From Nocardioides panaciterrulae (GTDB lineage Bacteria; Actinomycetota; Actinomycetes; Propionibacteriales; Nocardioidaceae): a stretch of DNA of 64,000 nt. Of this stretch, positions 39,878-49,460 are shown in pieces. The notes under the pieces were generated by a model. It saw only the letters and a list, made by a program, of their open reading frames with translations, searched no databases and was not told where the DNA came from. The stretch is from contig NZ_JACCBG010000001.1 in assembly GCF_013409645.1 (NCBI RefSeq), positions 3,098,001 to 3,162,000 on the forward strand. The letters are read 5' to 3'. The first letter of the stretch is position 1. Each line of letters begins with the position of its first letter. The position numbers were made by a program, and so were the translations under genes.

Positions 39878-42491
39878 CGGGACCACCCCCGGCGTACCCC
39901 CGCCGCAGCAGCTCGGTGAGCTCGGCGACCAGCGGCATCCGCGGGTTGGTGCGGTTGCTCAGGTCGGCGAATGCGGTCATCGCCAGCCCCGGCAGCGCCG
40001 TCTCGAACTCCTCGGCGCTGATGCCGAGCGAGGCCAGCGACGGGGGCATCCCGACCCGCGCGAGCAGGTCGTCCACCCCGGCGAACAGCCGGCGTCGGCT
40101 CTCCTCGGGCTCGCGGCCGCCGAAGACGACCCGGCCGAGCTGGGCGTACTTGTCCGGCGCGACGTACGCCGAGTAGCCCGGCGCCGGCATGAACTTGCTC
40201 GGCAGCGCGGCGTTGTAGCGCAGCACGTGCGGCAGGAACAGCGCGTTGGCGCGGCCGTGGGCGATCCCGAACCGCGCGCCGACCGCGTGCGCGAGCGCGT
40301 GGTTGGTGCCGACGAACGCGTTGGAGAAGGCCAGCCCGGCCAGCGTCGCGGCGTTGGCCATGTCGGTGCGCGCGGCCAGGTCGCCGGGCTGGTCGACGAC
40401 GCGGGGCAGCGCGTCGAAGATCAGCCGCGCGGCCTGCACGCAGAAGGCGTCGGTGTAGGGCGAGGCGAAGATCGAGACCGCCGCCTCGAGCGCGTGGGTG
40501 AGCGCGTCGATCCCGCTGTCGGCGGTGATCGAGGGCGGCAGGCTCAGCGTGAGCGTCGGGTCGACGATCGCGACGTCGGGCACCAGGCAGTAGTCGACGA
40601 GCGTCTCCTTGTGCTCCCCCACGGTCAGCACCGCGGCCGGGGAGACCTCGGAGCCGGTGCCCGCGGTGGTCGGGACCGCCACCAGCCGGACCCGGTGCAC
40701 CTCGTCGTGCGGGTACTCCGCGACCCGCTTGCGCGGGTCCAGGAACGGCAGGGTCAGGTCCTCCAGGCTCTGCTCGGGGTGCTCGTAGAACAGCCGCATC
40801 GCCTTGGCCGCGTCGAGCACCGAACCGCCGCCGACGGCGACCAGCAGGTCCGGGCGCGCCCGGTCCATCAGCGCCACCCCGGCGCGGATCGTCGCCTCAC
40901 CCGGCTCCGGCTCGACCTGGCTGAACACCTGCACGTGGCGGGTGCGCAGCTTGCCGCGCAGCAGGTCCACCACCCCGCGCCGCTCGCTGTCGGCGTCGGT
41001 CACGATCACCGCGGTCTCGCAGGCGAGCTCGCGCAGGTTGTCCAGCGCACCGGCGTTGAAGTAGGTGTTCGCCGGCACCCGGAACCACTGCGAGGGCGCC
41101 CGCCGGTGCGAGACGGTCTTGAGGTTGAGCAGCTGGGTGTAGTTGACGTTCTCGGTGGTGCTCGAGCCGCCCCAGGTGCCGCAGCCGAGCGAGAACGTCG
41201 GGGTCAGGTTGTTGTAGACGCCGCCGAGCGCGCCGACCGCGGTGGGGGCGTTGACCAGGATCCGCCCGGTCCGCACCGCCTTCGCGTAGGCGTCGACGAC
41301 GTCGGGGTCGTTCGCGTAGACCGCGGAGGTGTGGCCGAGGCCGCCGTGCTCGGTGACCAGCACCGCGGCGGCCACGCCGTGCTCGACGCTGGGCGAGCGG
41401 ACCAGGCCGAGCACCGGCATCAGCTTCTCCACCACGAGCGGGTGGGCGGCCAGCGCGTCCAGCTCGGTGGGCAGCGGCGCGAGCAGCAGCTTGGTGCCAG
41501 GAGGTACGACGAGGCCGGCGCGCTCGGCCAGCTGCGGCGCGAGCTGCCCGATCGCGGCCATGTTCGCCTTGTCGCCGATCCCGGTCTCGCAGCCGAACAC
41601 GAACTGCACCAGCCGCGCCGACTCCTCCTCGTTGAGCAGGTGCGCGCCCATCCGCTCGAACTCCGCGACCACCGCGTCATAGATCGCGTCGTCGACGATG
41701 CAGGTCTGCTCGGCGGGGCAGATCACCGAGGCGTCGAAGGTCTTGGAGATCAAGATGTCGACGACCGCGCCCCGGAGGTCGGCGGACCGGTGCAGGTAGA
41801 TCGGCGCGTTCCCGGGGCCGACCGACAGGCCGGGCTTGCCGGCGGCGTTGGCCAGCGCCACGATCTTCGGTCCGCCGGTGACCCAGATGAAGTCGACGCC
41901 CGGGTGCCGGAACAGGTGATGGGTGACCTCGTGCGCCGCGTCCGGGATCACCTGCAGCGCCCCGGGCGGCAGGCCCGCGGCCTCCCCCGCCTCCCGGAGG
42001 ATCGCGACGGCCCGCTCGCAGCAGCGCACGGCGTACGGCGAGGGCCGGAACGGCACCGCGTTGCGGGTCTTGGCCGCCACGATCGCCTTGTAGAGCACCG
42101 TCGAGGTGGGGTTGGTCACCGGCGTGATCGCCAGCACCACGCCGATCGGCTCGGCGACCCGGACGATGTTGCGCTCGACGTCCTCCTCGACCACGCCGAC
42201 CGACCGCTTGTCGCGCAGGTAGTCGGCGAGGAACTCGGTGGCGACGTAGTTCTTGACCACCTTGTCCTCGAAGACCCCGAAGCCGGTCTCCTCGATCGCG
42301 ACCTGGGCCAGCTCGACCGCGGCCCGCAGGCCGGCGCGGACCATCGCGTCGACGATCCGGTCGACCTGCTCCTGGTCGAGCTCGCGGAACCGCCGCGCGG
42401 CCTCGGCCGCGCGGTCGACGAAGGCGTCGACCTCGTGCAGGCGGGTCTCTTCGACTGGCGGGGCGGGCGGCGCCGCATGGGTCTGGGTCAT
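39867..42491 (-). CDS. adhE: Bifunctional aldehyde-alcohol dehydrogenase
   Basis: An 874-residue two-domain enzyme that reduces acetyl-CoA to acetaldehyde and then ethanol with NADH. The N-terminal aldehyde dehydrogenase half shows the catalytic Cys in SVICPAEQT. The C-terminal iron-dependent alcohol dehydrogenase shows GGGSVLDAAKAM (cofactor) and metal ligands in DSGIDALTHALEA, THALAHAVGA and AHGRANA. The length is normal for AdhE. ATG at 42491 has GGGAG upstream. A fermentative enzyme of this kind is notable in a presumably aerobic actinobacterium; it may serve redox balance under low oxygen. Confidence 0.95.
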   Translation of the reverse strand: MTQTHAAPPAPPVEETRLHEVDAFVDRAAEAARRFRELDQEQVDRIVDAMVRAGLRAAVELAQVAIEETGFGVFEDKVVKNYVATEFLADYLRDKRSVGVVEEDVERNIVRVAEPIGVVLAITPVTNPTSTVLYKAIVAAKTRNAVPFRPSPYAVRCCERAVAILREAGEAAGLPPGALQVIPDAAHEVTHHLFRHPGVDFIWVTGGPKIVALANAAGKPGLSVGPGNAPIYLHRSADLRGAVVDILISKTFDASVICPAEQTCIVDDAIYDAVVAEFERMGAHLLNEEESARLVQFVFGCETGIGDKANMAAIGQLAPQLAERAGLVVPPGTKLLLAPLPTELDALAAHPLVVEKLMPVLGLVRSPSVEHGVAAAVLVTEHGGLGHTSAVYANDPDVVDAYAKAVRTGRILVNAPTAVGALGGVYNNLTPTFSLGCGTWGGSSTTENVNYTQLLNLKTVSHRRAPSQWFRVPANTYFNAGALDNLRELACETAVIVTDADSERRGVVDLLRGKLRTRHVQVFSQVEPEPGEATIRAGVALMDRARPDLLVAVGGGSVLDAAKAMRLFYEHPEQSLEDLTLPFLDPRKRVAEYPHDEVHRVRLVAVPTTAGTGSEVSPAAVLTVGEHKETLVDYCLVPDVAIVDPTLTLSLPPSITADSGIDALTHALEAAVSIFASPYTDAFCVQAARLIFDALPRVVDQPGDLAARTDMANAATLAGLAFSNAFVGTNHALAHAVGARFGIAHGRANALFLPHVLRYNAALPSKFMPAPGYSAYVAPDKYAQLGRVVFGGREPEESRRRLFAGVDDLLARVGMPPSLASLGISAEEFETALPGLAMTAFADLSNRTNPRMPLVAELTELLRRGYAGGGPDAD

Positions 42492-42515
42492 GGATGCTCC
42501 CGGAGGTCACCCCAG

Positions 42516-42545
42516 CCTGTGCACGCGCTCCGGGCGCAGCACAGG
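42516..42545. promoter_or_regulatory. Inverted repeat upstream of adhE
   Basis: CCTGTGC and GCACAGG form a 7-bp dyad with 16 bases between, 25 bases upstream of the adhE start. It could be a repressor or activator site. It does not match the Rex consensus. Confidence 0.25.
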
Positions 42546-42667
42546 GACCATCGTCACGACGCACCCCGCCCGGGGGCCTCGCTGCTCATCCCTCGGGACC
42601 TCCGGCCGGTCCGCCGGCGCGCGTCCGGGGCGATGCTCGGGGGACGACCACGCCGAAGGGGGACGCG

Positions 42668-43258
42668 ATGCACCGATCGATCCGGCCCGTCCTGGGGCTG
42701 CTGGCGGCAGTGACGCTGCTCGCCGGCCTCGCCGCCCCGTCGTACGCCGACCACGTCGTCGTCGACGACGCCCGCGGCGACCTCGTGAAGGTCGTCGAGG
42801 GGGAGGTCCACACGACACCGGCACCCGGCGCCCGGTGGGGCGACCTGCTGCTCAGCACGATCCGCCACACCCGGGACCGGATCATCGTCGACCTGGCGTT
42901 CGCGGACCTGCGCCCCGCAGGCAAGCGGCTGCAGATCTGGGTGGACATGAAGGAGCCCGGTGGCCGGTTCGCGCTGCTCGGCATCACCGCGACCCCGGGC
43001 GACCGCGCCGGGACCACGAGGCTGATGTGGGCGCGGGGTGGCGACATCCCCTGCCGGGTGCAGCACGCGATCAACTACGCCGACGACGACGTGCACGCCT
43101 CGCTGCCCACGCGCTGCCTGGGCCACCCGCACGCGTTGAGGTTCCGGGTGCTCAGCGAGCAGTCCCGGCGCTCGCCGACCCTGGCCTGGATCGACAACGG
43201 GCTGACGACGAGGCAGATCTGGAGCCGGGTCTGGACGGCGCCCGTGCCCGCGGGCTGA
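42668..43258 (+). CDS. Secreted protein of unknown function
   Basis: A 196-residue protein with a clear signal peptide (RSIRPVLGLLAAVTLLAGLAAPSYA). The mature part is beta-rich (RIIVDLAFADLRPAGKRLQIWVDMK) with one likely disulphide pair, and resembles secreted actinobacterial hypotheticals. ATG at 42668 follows AAGGGGGACGCG. It ends 12 bases before the convergent asparaginase gene. Confidence 0.82.
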   Translation: MHRSIRPVLGLLAAVTLLAGLAAPSYADHVVVDDARGDLVKVVEGEVHTTPAPGARWGDLLLSTIRHTRDRIIVDLAFADLRPAGKRLQIWVDMKEPGGRFALLGITATPGDRAGTTRLMWARGGDIPCRVQHAINYADDDVHASLPTRCLGHPHALRFRVLSEQSRRSPTLAWIDNGLTTRQIWSRVWTAPVPAG

Positions 43259-43270
43259 CCCGCGGCCCGG

Positions 43271-44257
43271 TCAGCCGCGCAGGGCCAGCTCCTCGGTGAT
43301 CCGCTCGCGGTCGGCCCCGCTGGCGAGGAGCAGCCGCAGCAGGATCCGCGCCTTGTACGGGTCGAGCATCCCGCCGTTCAGCAGGCCGCGGCCGAGCAGG
43401 TCGATCTCAGAGCCGGGACCGCCGTACGTCTGCTCGAGCACCGACCCGCTGCCGGTCCGCGAGGTCAGCACCACCGGCATGACCCGGGCGAGCTCGCCCA
43501 GCGGCTCAGCCAGCCACGCCGGCACGTGACCGACACCGAACGCGGCCACCACCAGGCCCTGGTGGGTGTCGGCCACCCGCTCCAGCAGCAGCCCGTCGTC
43601 GTCGAGGACGACCGTGTGCAGGGCAACCCGAGTCGCCTCCCACCTTTCGACGGCCGGCTGCGGCAGCGGCGCGTGGCGCGACGGTCGGGCCAGGATGCGT
43701 GGCACCCCCTCGACGACCTGGCCCATCGGACCGAGGTTCGGCGAGCCGAAGGTGCCCGTGCTCGTGCTGTGCTGCTTGCGCACCCAGCGGGCCGCGTGGA
43801 CCTCCTCGGCGAACACCACCAGCGCCCCCAGCTCGCGAGCCTCGGGCGAAGCGGCGACCTGCACGGCGGCGAGCAGGTTCGCCGGCCCGTCGGGGCCGGC
43901 GAGCGTCGGGTTGCGCATCGCCCCGGTCACGACGAACGGCTCGGGGTGCGGCCAGACCAGGTCGACGAGCCAGGCCGTCTCCTCCATGCTGTCGGTGCCC
44001 TGCGTCAGCACGACACCGGTCGCCCCGCCGGTGACCGCCCGCGACGCGGCCGCCACCACGTCGAGCACCGTCGCGAAGGACAGGCTGGCGCTCGGCGCCG
44101 CCTGCACGTCGTGGATCTCGAGCGGCTCCGCCAGGTCGGCCAGTCCCGGGACGGCGGCGGTGAGCTGCTCCCCGGTCAGCCGGCTGACGACACCGGCGCC
44201 GGGTGAGTCGCCGGCCATCGAGATGGTGCCTCCGAGGGTGAACAGCGCGATGGTCAC
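43271..44257 (-). CDS. Type II-like L-asparaginase
   Basis: A 328-residue amidohydrolase that splits asparagine to aspartate and ammonia. Family motifs: TLGGTISM with the nucleophilic Thr at the N-terminus, TQGTDSMEETAW with the second Thr-Asp pair, and VTGAMRNP. No signal peptide, so it appears cytosolic. The likely start is GTG at 44257; the frame is open further upstream but lacks family sequence. Confidence 0.9.
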   Translation of the reverse strand: MTIALFTLGGTISMAGDSPGAGVVSRLTGEQLTAAVPGLADLAEPLEIHDVQAAPSASLSFATVLDVVAAASRAVTGGATGVVLTQGTDSMEETAWLVDLVWPHPEPFVVTGAMRNPTLAGPDGPANLLAAVQVAASPEARELGALVVFAEEVHAARWVRKQHSTSTGTFGSPNLGPMGQVVEGVPRILARPSRHAPLPQPAVERWEATRVALHTVVLDDDGLLLERVADTHQGLVVAAFGVGHVPAWLAEPLGELARVMPVVLTSRTGSGSVLEQTYGGPGSEIDLLGRGLLNGGMLDPYKARILLRLLLASGADRERITEELALRG

Positions 44258-44313
44258 GGGCACCGATCCTGTCAGACGCGGCCGCGGACCCGCGCGCGGT
44301 GCAGGATGTCCCC

Positions 44314-44544
44314 ATGGCACGACGACGCTGGCAGGACCTCAGCCCCAACACCCGCCGCCTCATCCTCATCGGCGCCTCGGTCGACGGGGTGCTGCGGATG
44401 GCCGCCCTGCGCGACCTCCGCCACCGGCCGGCCGAGCAGGTCCGGGGCCGGAAGTGGGTCTGGGGGCTGACGCTCGGCCTGGTGAGCTCGGCCGGGACGC
44501 TGCCGCTGGCCTACTTCCTGCGCGGCCGCCGCCCGGCCGGCTGA
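44314..44544 (+). CDS. Small membrane protein, PLDc_N-like
   Basis: A 76-residue protein with two hydrophobic segments. The pattern ALRDLRHRPAEQVRGRKWVWG followed by LPLAYFLRGRR matches the short actinobacterial membrane proteins related to the phospholipase D N-terminal domain. Function unknown. Confidence 0.72.
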   Translation: MARRRWQDLSPNTRRLILIGASVDGVLRMAALRDLRHRPAEQVRGRKWVWGLTLGLVSSAGTLPLAYFLRGRRPAG

Positions 44545-44606
44545 GCACTCCGGCTGAGCACTCCGGCCGGCACGTCGTCGGCCGCCGCGCCCTCTAGCAT
44601 CGCGGC

Positions 44607-45089
44607 ATGACGATCCATCTCGCCGACGAGCGGCAGCTGCTGGAGGGTCTGGTCGACGCCCAGCGGCACGAGGTCGTCGGGATCCTCGAGGATCTCGACG
44701 AGGCGGAGGCCCGGTCTCGGCTGGTGCCGTCGCTGACCACCCCGCTGGGGCTCGTCAAGCACGCCACGTTCGTCGAGAAGGTCTGGTTCCACTCGCGGGT
44801 CGCCGGCGTGCCGCGCTCCGTGGTCGGCCTGCCCGACACCGTCGACGAGAGCTTCGTGCTCGCCGACGCCGACACCGTCGACGGCGTACGACAGGCCTTC
44901 CTCGACGCCTGCGCCCGGTCGCGGGCCGTCGCCGCGACCCACGACCTCGACGAGCAGTTCCCCTGGCATCAGGGCCCGGTGAGCCTGCGGTTCATCTACG
45001 GGCACATGGTCGCCGAGCTCGCCCGGCACGCCGGGCACGGCGACATCCTGGTCGAGCAGATCCGGGCGCAGCGACCGACCCGGGCCTGA
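44607..45089 (+). CDS. DinB/DUF664 family protein
   Basis: A 160-residue four-helix-bundle protein of the DUF664 branch of DinB: TPLGLVKHATFVEKVWF and FIYGHMVAELARHAGHGDIL supply the usual metal-binding His positions. Members act as thiol-dependent transferases or have unknown roles. It is convergent with ychF across a hairpin. Confidence 0.88.
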   Translation: MTIHLADERQLLEGLVDAQRHEVVGILEDLDEAEARSRLVPSLTTPLGLVKHATFVEKVWFHSRVAGVPRSVVGLPDTVDESFVLADADTVDGVRQAFLDACARSRAVAATHDLDEQFPWHQGPVSLRFIYGHMVAELARHAGHGDILVEQIRAQRPTRA

Positions 45090-45133
45090 GCGGGTCACAA
45101 GCCGGTCCTGAGCGGGCCTGGCGGGCACCCCCG

Positions 45134-45167
45134 CCGCCGGTTGAACATACATTTGTTCAAACGGCGG
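45134..45167. terminator. Bidirectional terminator hairpin
   Basis: A 14-bp stem with one mismatch, CCGCCGGTTGAACA pairing with TGTTCAAACGGCGG, around the loop TACATT. It lies in the gap between two convergent genes, so it could end both transcripts. The TTGAACA/TGTTCAA core could alternatively be a regulator site. Confidence 0.6.
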
Positions 45168-45217
45168 AGCACCCCGCTCGGCGAGCCGCCTCGCAGCCCG
45201 ACGGGGCCCCGCGCGCA

Positions 45218-46294
45218 CTAGACGTTGAAGCGGAACTCCACGACGTCACCGTCGGCCATCACGTAGTCCTTGCCCTCCATGCGCACCTTGCCGGCCTCCT
45301 TGGCCTTGAGCATGGAGCCGGCCTCGACGAGGTCGTCGAAGGAGACGATCTCGGCCTTGATGAAGCCGCGCTGGAAGTCGGTGTGGATCACGCCGGCGGC
45401 CTCGGGTGCGGTGGCGCCCTTGCGGATCGTCCAGGCGCGGGTCTCCTTGGGACCGGCGGTCAGGTAGGTCTGCAGGCCGAGGGTGTCGAAGCCGACCCGC
45501 GCGAGCACCTCCAGGCCCGGCTCGTCGACGCCCATCTCGGCGAGCATCTCGCGCGCCTCCTCCTCGTCGTCCAGCTCGACCAGCTCGGACTCGAACTTCG
45601 CGTCGAGGAAGATCGCCTCCGAGGGCGCCACGATCTCGCGCATCCGGGCCTTCAGCGGCTCGTCGGCGAGCTCGTCGGCGTCGCAGTTGAAGACGTAGAT
45701 GAACGGCTTCGCGGTCAGCAGCGACAGCTCGCGGATCAGCGACCGGTCGATGGAGGTCGCGATGATCGGGGTGCCGGCCTCGAGCGCGGCCAGCGCCTCC
45801 TTCGCGGCGGCCACGACCGGGGCGAGCTCCTTCTTGCCCTTGGCCTCCTTCTCCAGCCGCGGGATCGCCTTCTCGACCGTCTGCAGGTCGGCGAGGATCA
45901 GCTCGGTGGAGATGGTGGAGATGTCGTTGGCCGGGTTGACCTCGCCGTCGACGTGGGTGACGTCCTCGTCGCGGAAGACCCGGGTGACCTGGCAGATCGC
46001 CGCGGACTCGCGGATGTGGGAGAGGAACTTGTTGCCGAGCCCCTCACCCTCCGAGGCGCCGCGCACGATGCCCGCGATATCGACGAACTCCACGGTGGCG
46101 GGCAGCACCTTGGCCGAGGAGAAGATCTCCGCGAGCTTCGGCAGCCGGTCGTCGGGGACGCCCACCACACCGACGTTCGGCTCGATCGTCGCGAACGGGT
46201 AGTTCGCCGCGAGCACGTCGTTCTTGGTCAGGGCGTTGAAGAGCGTGGACTTGCCCGCGTTGGGGAGTCCGACGATGCCGATCGTGAGAGCCAC
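45218..46294 (-). CDS. ychF: Redox-regulated ATPase/GTPase YchF (OLA1 family)
   Basis: A 358-residue Obg-like P-loop protein: G1 GLPNAGKSTLFNAL, G3 DIAGIVRGASEGEGLG, the family NCDADE stretch in place of NKxD, and a C-terminal TGS domain (WTIRKGATAPEAAG, FIKAEIVSFDDL). YchF hydrolyses ATP, binds ribosomes and is a stress-response factor. GTG start at 46294. Confidence 0.96.
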   Translation of the reverse strand: MALTIGIVGLPNAGKSTLFNALTKNDVLAANYPFATIEPNVGVVGVPDDRLPKLAEIFSSAKVLPATVEFVDIAGIVRGASEGEGLGNKFLSHIRESAAICQVTRVFRDEDVTHVDGEVNPANDISTISTELILADLQTVEKAIPRLEKEAKGKKELAPVVAAAKEALAALEAGTPIIATSIDRSLIRELSLLTAKPFIYVFNCDADELADEPLKARMREIVAPSEAIFLDAKFESELVELDDEEEAREMLAEMGVDEPGLEVLARVGFDTLGLQTYLTAGPKETRAWTIRKGATAPEAAGVIHTDFQRGFIKAEIVSFDDLVEAGSMLKAKEAGKVRMEGKDYVMADGDVVEFRFNV

Positions 46295-46403
46295 GGGGCG
46301 CGAGTCTACGGGCGCGTACGGCGGTCTCCCGAATCCTCCGGCCGGCCCCGCAGCCCGGGGAGTGACCCAGGGAGTGGCCCGGGGAGTGGCTAGGGTCGCA
46401 GCT

Positions 46404-47606
46404 GTGACCTACGACCTCGCGCGCATCCGGTCCGACTTCCCCGCCCTCGAGCACGGCGTGGCCCACTTCGACGGGCCCGGCGGCTCGCAGACGCCGCGCC
46501 AGGTCGCGGACGCGGTGAGCGCCACGCTGACCGCGGGGCTCGCGAACCGGGGCAGCGTCACCGACGCCGAGCGGCGCGCCGAGGACGTCACCCGGGCCGC
46601 GCGCGCCGCGATGGCCGACTTCCTCGGCGCCGAGGCCGAGGGCGTCGTCTTCGGCCGGTCGATGACCCAGCTGACCTTCGACCTCGCCCGCACGCTCGCC
46701 CAGGGCTGGGGCGCCGGCGACGAGATCGTCGTGACCCGGCTCGACCACGACGCCAACATCCGCCCCTGGGTGCTGGCCGCCGGTCGTGCCGGCGCGACCG
46801 TGCGCTGGCTCGACTTCGACCCCGCCACCGCCGAGCTCGACGACATCGCCCCGCTGCTGAGCGAGCGCACCCGGCTGGTCGCGGTCACCGGCGCCTCCAA
46901 CCTGTTCGGCACCCGCCCCGACGTCGCCGCGATCGCGGCCCAGGCGCACGCGGTCGGCGCCCTCGTGCACGTCGACGCCGTCCACCTGGCCGCGCACGCG
47001 GCCGTCGACAAGGCCGGGCTTGGGGCCGACTTCGTCGCCTGCTCGCCGTACAAGTTCTTCGGGCCGCACCACGGGGTGCTGGCCGCGTCGGCCGCGCTGC
47101 TGGAGACGCTGCACCCCGAGAAGCTGCTGCCCTCCTCCGACGCGGTGCCGGAGCGGTTCGAGCTCGGCACGCTGCCCTACGAGATGCTCGCCGGCACCAC
47201 CGCGGCCGTCGACTACATCGCGGGCCTCGCCTCCGACGCCGAGGACCGGCGGACCGCGGTGGTGGAGTCGATGACCGCGCTCGACGAGCACGAGACCCGG
47301 CTGATGGCCCGGCTGCTCGACGGCCTGGGCGACCTCGACCGGGTCACCCTGCACGGCCGGCCGGCCCGACGCACCCCCACGGCGCTGTTCACCGTCGACG
47401 GCCTGAGCCCGCGCGAGGTCCACGAGGGCCTCGCGAAGGTGGGCGTGAACGCCCCCGCCAGCCACTTCTACGCCCTCGAGGCCTCCCGGCACACCGGGCT
47501 CGGGGACGCCGGCGGGGTCCGGGTCGGCCTGGCCGCCTACACCTCCGAGGACGACGTGAATCGCCTCGTCCGGGGCTTGCAGGGTCTGCTCAGCTCCGCT
47601 GGTTAG
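46404..47606 (+). CDS. Class V aminotransferase, cysteine desulfurase-like
   Basis: A 400-residue PLP enzyme of the VC1184-like branch of cysteine desulfurases. FDGPGGSQTPRQVADA and FGRSMTQLTFDLARTL mark the N-terminal part, VHVDAVHLAAH the cofactor Asp-His region and SPYKFFGPHHG the PLP lysine. There is no adjacent scaffold gene (IscU/SufE). A short run of three GGGAGTG repeats (46355-46390) lies just upstream in the divergent gap with ychF. Confidence 0.88.
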   Translation: MTYDLARIRSDFPALEHGVAHFDGPGGSQTPRQVADAVSATLTAGLANRGSVTDAERRAEDVTRAARAAMADFLGAEAEGVVFGRSMTQLTFDLARTLAQGWGAGDEIVVTRLDHDANIRPWVLAAGRAGATVRWLDFDPATAELDDIAPLLSERTRLVAVTGASNLFGTRPDVAAIAAQAHAVGALVHVDAVHLAAHAAVDKAGLGADFVACSPYKFFGPHHGVLAASAALLETLHPEKLLPSSDAVPERFELGTLPYEMLAGTTAAVDYIAGLASDAEDRRTAVVESMTALDEHETRLMARLLDGLGDLDRVTLHGRPARRTPTALFTVDGLSPREVHEGLAKVGVNAPASHFYALEASRHTGLGDAGGVRVGLAAYTSEDDVNRLVRGLQGLLSSAG

Positions 47607-47615
47607 GGTCCTCTG

Positions 47616-49457
47616 GTGCCGCCCTCCACCGACACCACGGGAGACGACGGGGCCGAGGCCGTGCCGTCGGCGCGCCCGTCGCAGCCGTCCCAGTCCCCGC
47701 CCCAGTCCCCCGCTCCCGAGGAGACCCTCGCCCCGCCGAGACTCCCCGGCGAGCGCTACTGGTACGCCGCCGCGGTGCTGCTGGGGGCGGTGCTGATCGT
47801 GGCCACCGCGATCAACCAGCCGTACAACCAGAACGAGTGGTCGCAGATCTCGGCGTACTACTCCTCGAACCTGCACACGATGGTCACCGGCACCCGGCAG
47901 CCGCCGCTCGACCCGCTGCTCGGGGGGCTGCTCCAGCACCTGCTCGGGGTGGGCCAGCTCCGCCAGCGGCTCGAACCGGCGCTGGCCGGCATCGGGTCGC
48001 TCCTCCTCGTCGCGGCGCTGCTGCGGCGGCAGCGCGCCGGCCTGGTCGGCGTGCTCACGGTGTTCGTGCTGGCCACGCAGCCGCTCTTCCTGCGCTACAC
48101 CGCCTACATCCGGCCCTACGCGCTGCCGATGATGCTCATCCTGCTGGCCGCCTACGCCGGCAGCCGCTGGCTGGACGACGGCCGCCGGCGCTGGCTGGTG
48201 CTCTCGGCGGTGGCGGCGCTGTTGCTCCCGCTCTCCCGGGTGCCCGAGCCGACGGTCTTCCTCGGGTCCTCGGCGCTGGTCCTGGCCTGGCGCGGCTGGC
48301 GCGGCTCGCTGCCGCGGCGCCGGGCCTGGACGCTCGGCGTCGTGCTGCTGGCGTCGCTGATCACGGTGGGCGCGGTCTCCTTCCTGGCCCTGGCCTCGGA
48401 CACGAAGAAGGTCTTCGACCCCAACCTCGGGCACGCGTTGGACCGAGTCCCCGCCGGGCTGCACGAGATCTGGACCTACGTGCTGCCGCTGCTGGGGCGC
48501 GAGCTGCCCTGGTGGCCGGTCACGATCGTGTTCCTGGTGCTTGCGGTGGCGCTGCCGGGCGCCCGGCGCCAGCTCCGCGCCCAGTGGTTCTGGCTCCCGG
48601 TCGTGCTCGCGCCGCTCGTCTTCCTCGTCGCCTACCACACGATCAACCCCTATCCGCTCGACGTGCGCCACTACCGCGCGCACTTCGCGTACTTCTTCGT
48701 CACTGGGTTCGTCTTCCTGGTCGCGGCCGTCGGCACCGCCCTGGCTCGGGCCGCCCACGGCCGGACGCGCCGTTGGGCCGGCAGCTGGCTCGGGCCGCTC
48801 GCGGTGGGCGCGCTCCTGGTCAGCCAGCTGCCCACGACGTACGCCGTGGCCACCCAGGACGACGTGCCCGACTACGGCATGGCCGGCCAGGTGCTCCGCA
48901 CCGACCTGCCTCCTGACGCCCTCGTCCTCTACGACGGCCCCGCGCCGGCGGGCCGCTGGCGGGTGCCGTTCTTCGGCAAGCCGCGCTACCTGGTCGGCGC
49001 CCCGCACGTCACCTCGGTCTCGGCGCTGTCGAAGGGCGAGCGCCACCTCGGCGGGGACGGCCCGGTCTACCTGCTGATCGTCGACTCCTCCTGCGCCGAC
49101 TCGGTGGTCTGCGACGAGCCCGAAGTGCACTGGTCGGGCCGAGTCGAGGGCTTCCGGGTGGCGCGGCGGTTCAGCATGTTCACGCTCTACGCGCCGACCG
49201 CGGGCCAGCACGGGACCGCCGGCGCCATCGAGGCGCTCGGCCGGCTGGCCGCGGCGTACGGCGGGACCGCGGCGCGCACCGACGTGTTCGCGCAGGCCCG
49301 GCTGCTGCTGCGGGCGGGCCACCGCGACGAGGCGCAGCGCACCGTCGACCGGTACTGTGCCGGGCTGAAGCCGGGACGCGCCCGCAGGTGCCTGAAGAAG
49401 GCCGCGTCCTCCCACCTCCCCGCCGCCGCCCCCGAGACCAAGGCCGGAGCCCACTAG
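47616..49457 (+). CDS. Multi-pass membrane glycosyltransferase-like protein (GT-C)
   Basis: A 613-residue protein. A Pro/Ser-rich N-terminal tail is followed by about ten hydrophobic helices. NQPYNQNEWSQISAYY after the first helix resembles the first-loop acidic motif of GT-C (Dol-P-mannose-type) transferases. The C-terminal about 170 residues are an extracytoplasmic domain with Cys pairs. It would transfer sugars from a lipid donor to a surface acceptor. GTG at 47616 lies nine bases after the previous stop. Confidence 0.75.
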   Translation: MPPSTDTTGDDGAEAVPSARPSQPSQSPPQSPAPEETLAPPRLPGERYWYAAAVLLGAVLIVATAINQPYNQNEWSQISAYYSSNLHTMVTGTRQPPLDPLLGGLLQHLLGVGQLRQRLEPALAGIGSLLLVAALLRRQRAGLVGVLTVFVLATQPLFLRYTAYIRPYALPMMLILLAAYAGSRWLDDGRRRWLVLSAVAALLLPLSRVPEPTVFLGSSALVLAWRGWRGSLPRRRAWTLGVVLLASLITVGAVSFLALASDTKKVFDPNLGHALDRVPAGLHEIWTYVLPLLGRELPWWPVTIVFLVLAVALPGARRQLRAQWFWLPVVLAPLVFLVAYHTINPYPLDVRHYRAHFAYFFVTGFVFLVAAVGTALARAAHGRTRRWAGSWLGPLAVGALLVSQLPTTYAVATQDDVPDYGMAGQVLRTDLPPDALVLYDGPAPAGRWRVPFFGKPRYLVGAPHVTSVSALSKGERHLGGDGPVYLLIVDSSCADSVVCDEPEVHWSGRVEGFRVARRFSMFTLYAPTAGQHGTAGAIEALGRLAAAYGGTAARTDVFAQARLLLRAGHRDEAQRTVDRYCAGLKPGRARRCLKKAASSHLPAAAPETKAGAH

Positions 49458-49460
49458 TCC

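Noticed and set aside
42516..42545. Rex operator in front of adhE
   Set aside because: The dyad CCTGTGC/GCACAGG does not match the TTGTGA-N6-TCACAA type Rex site.
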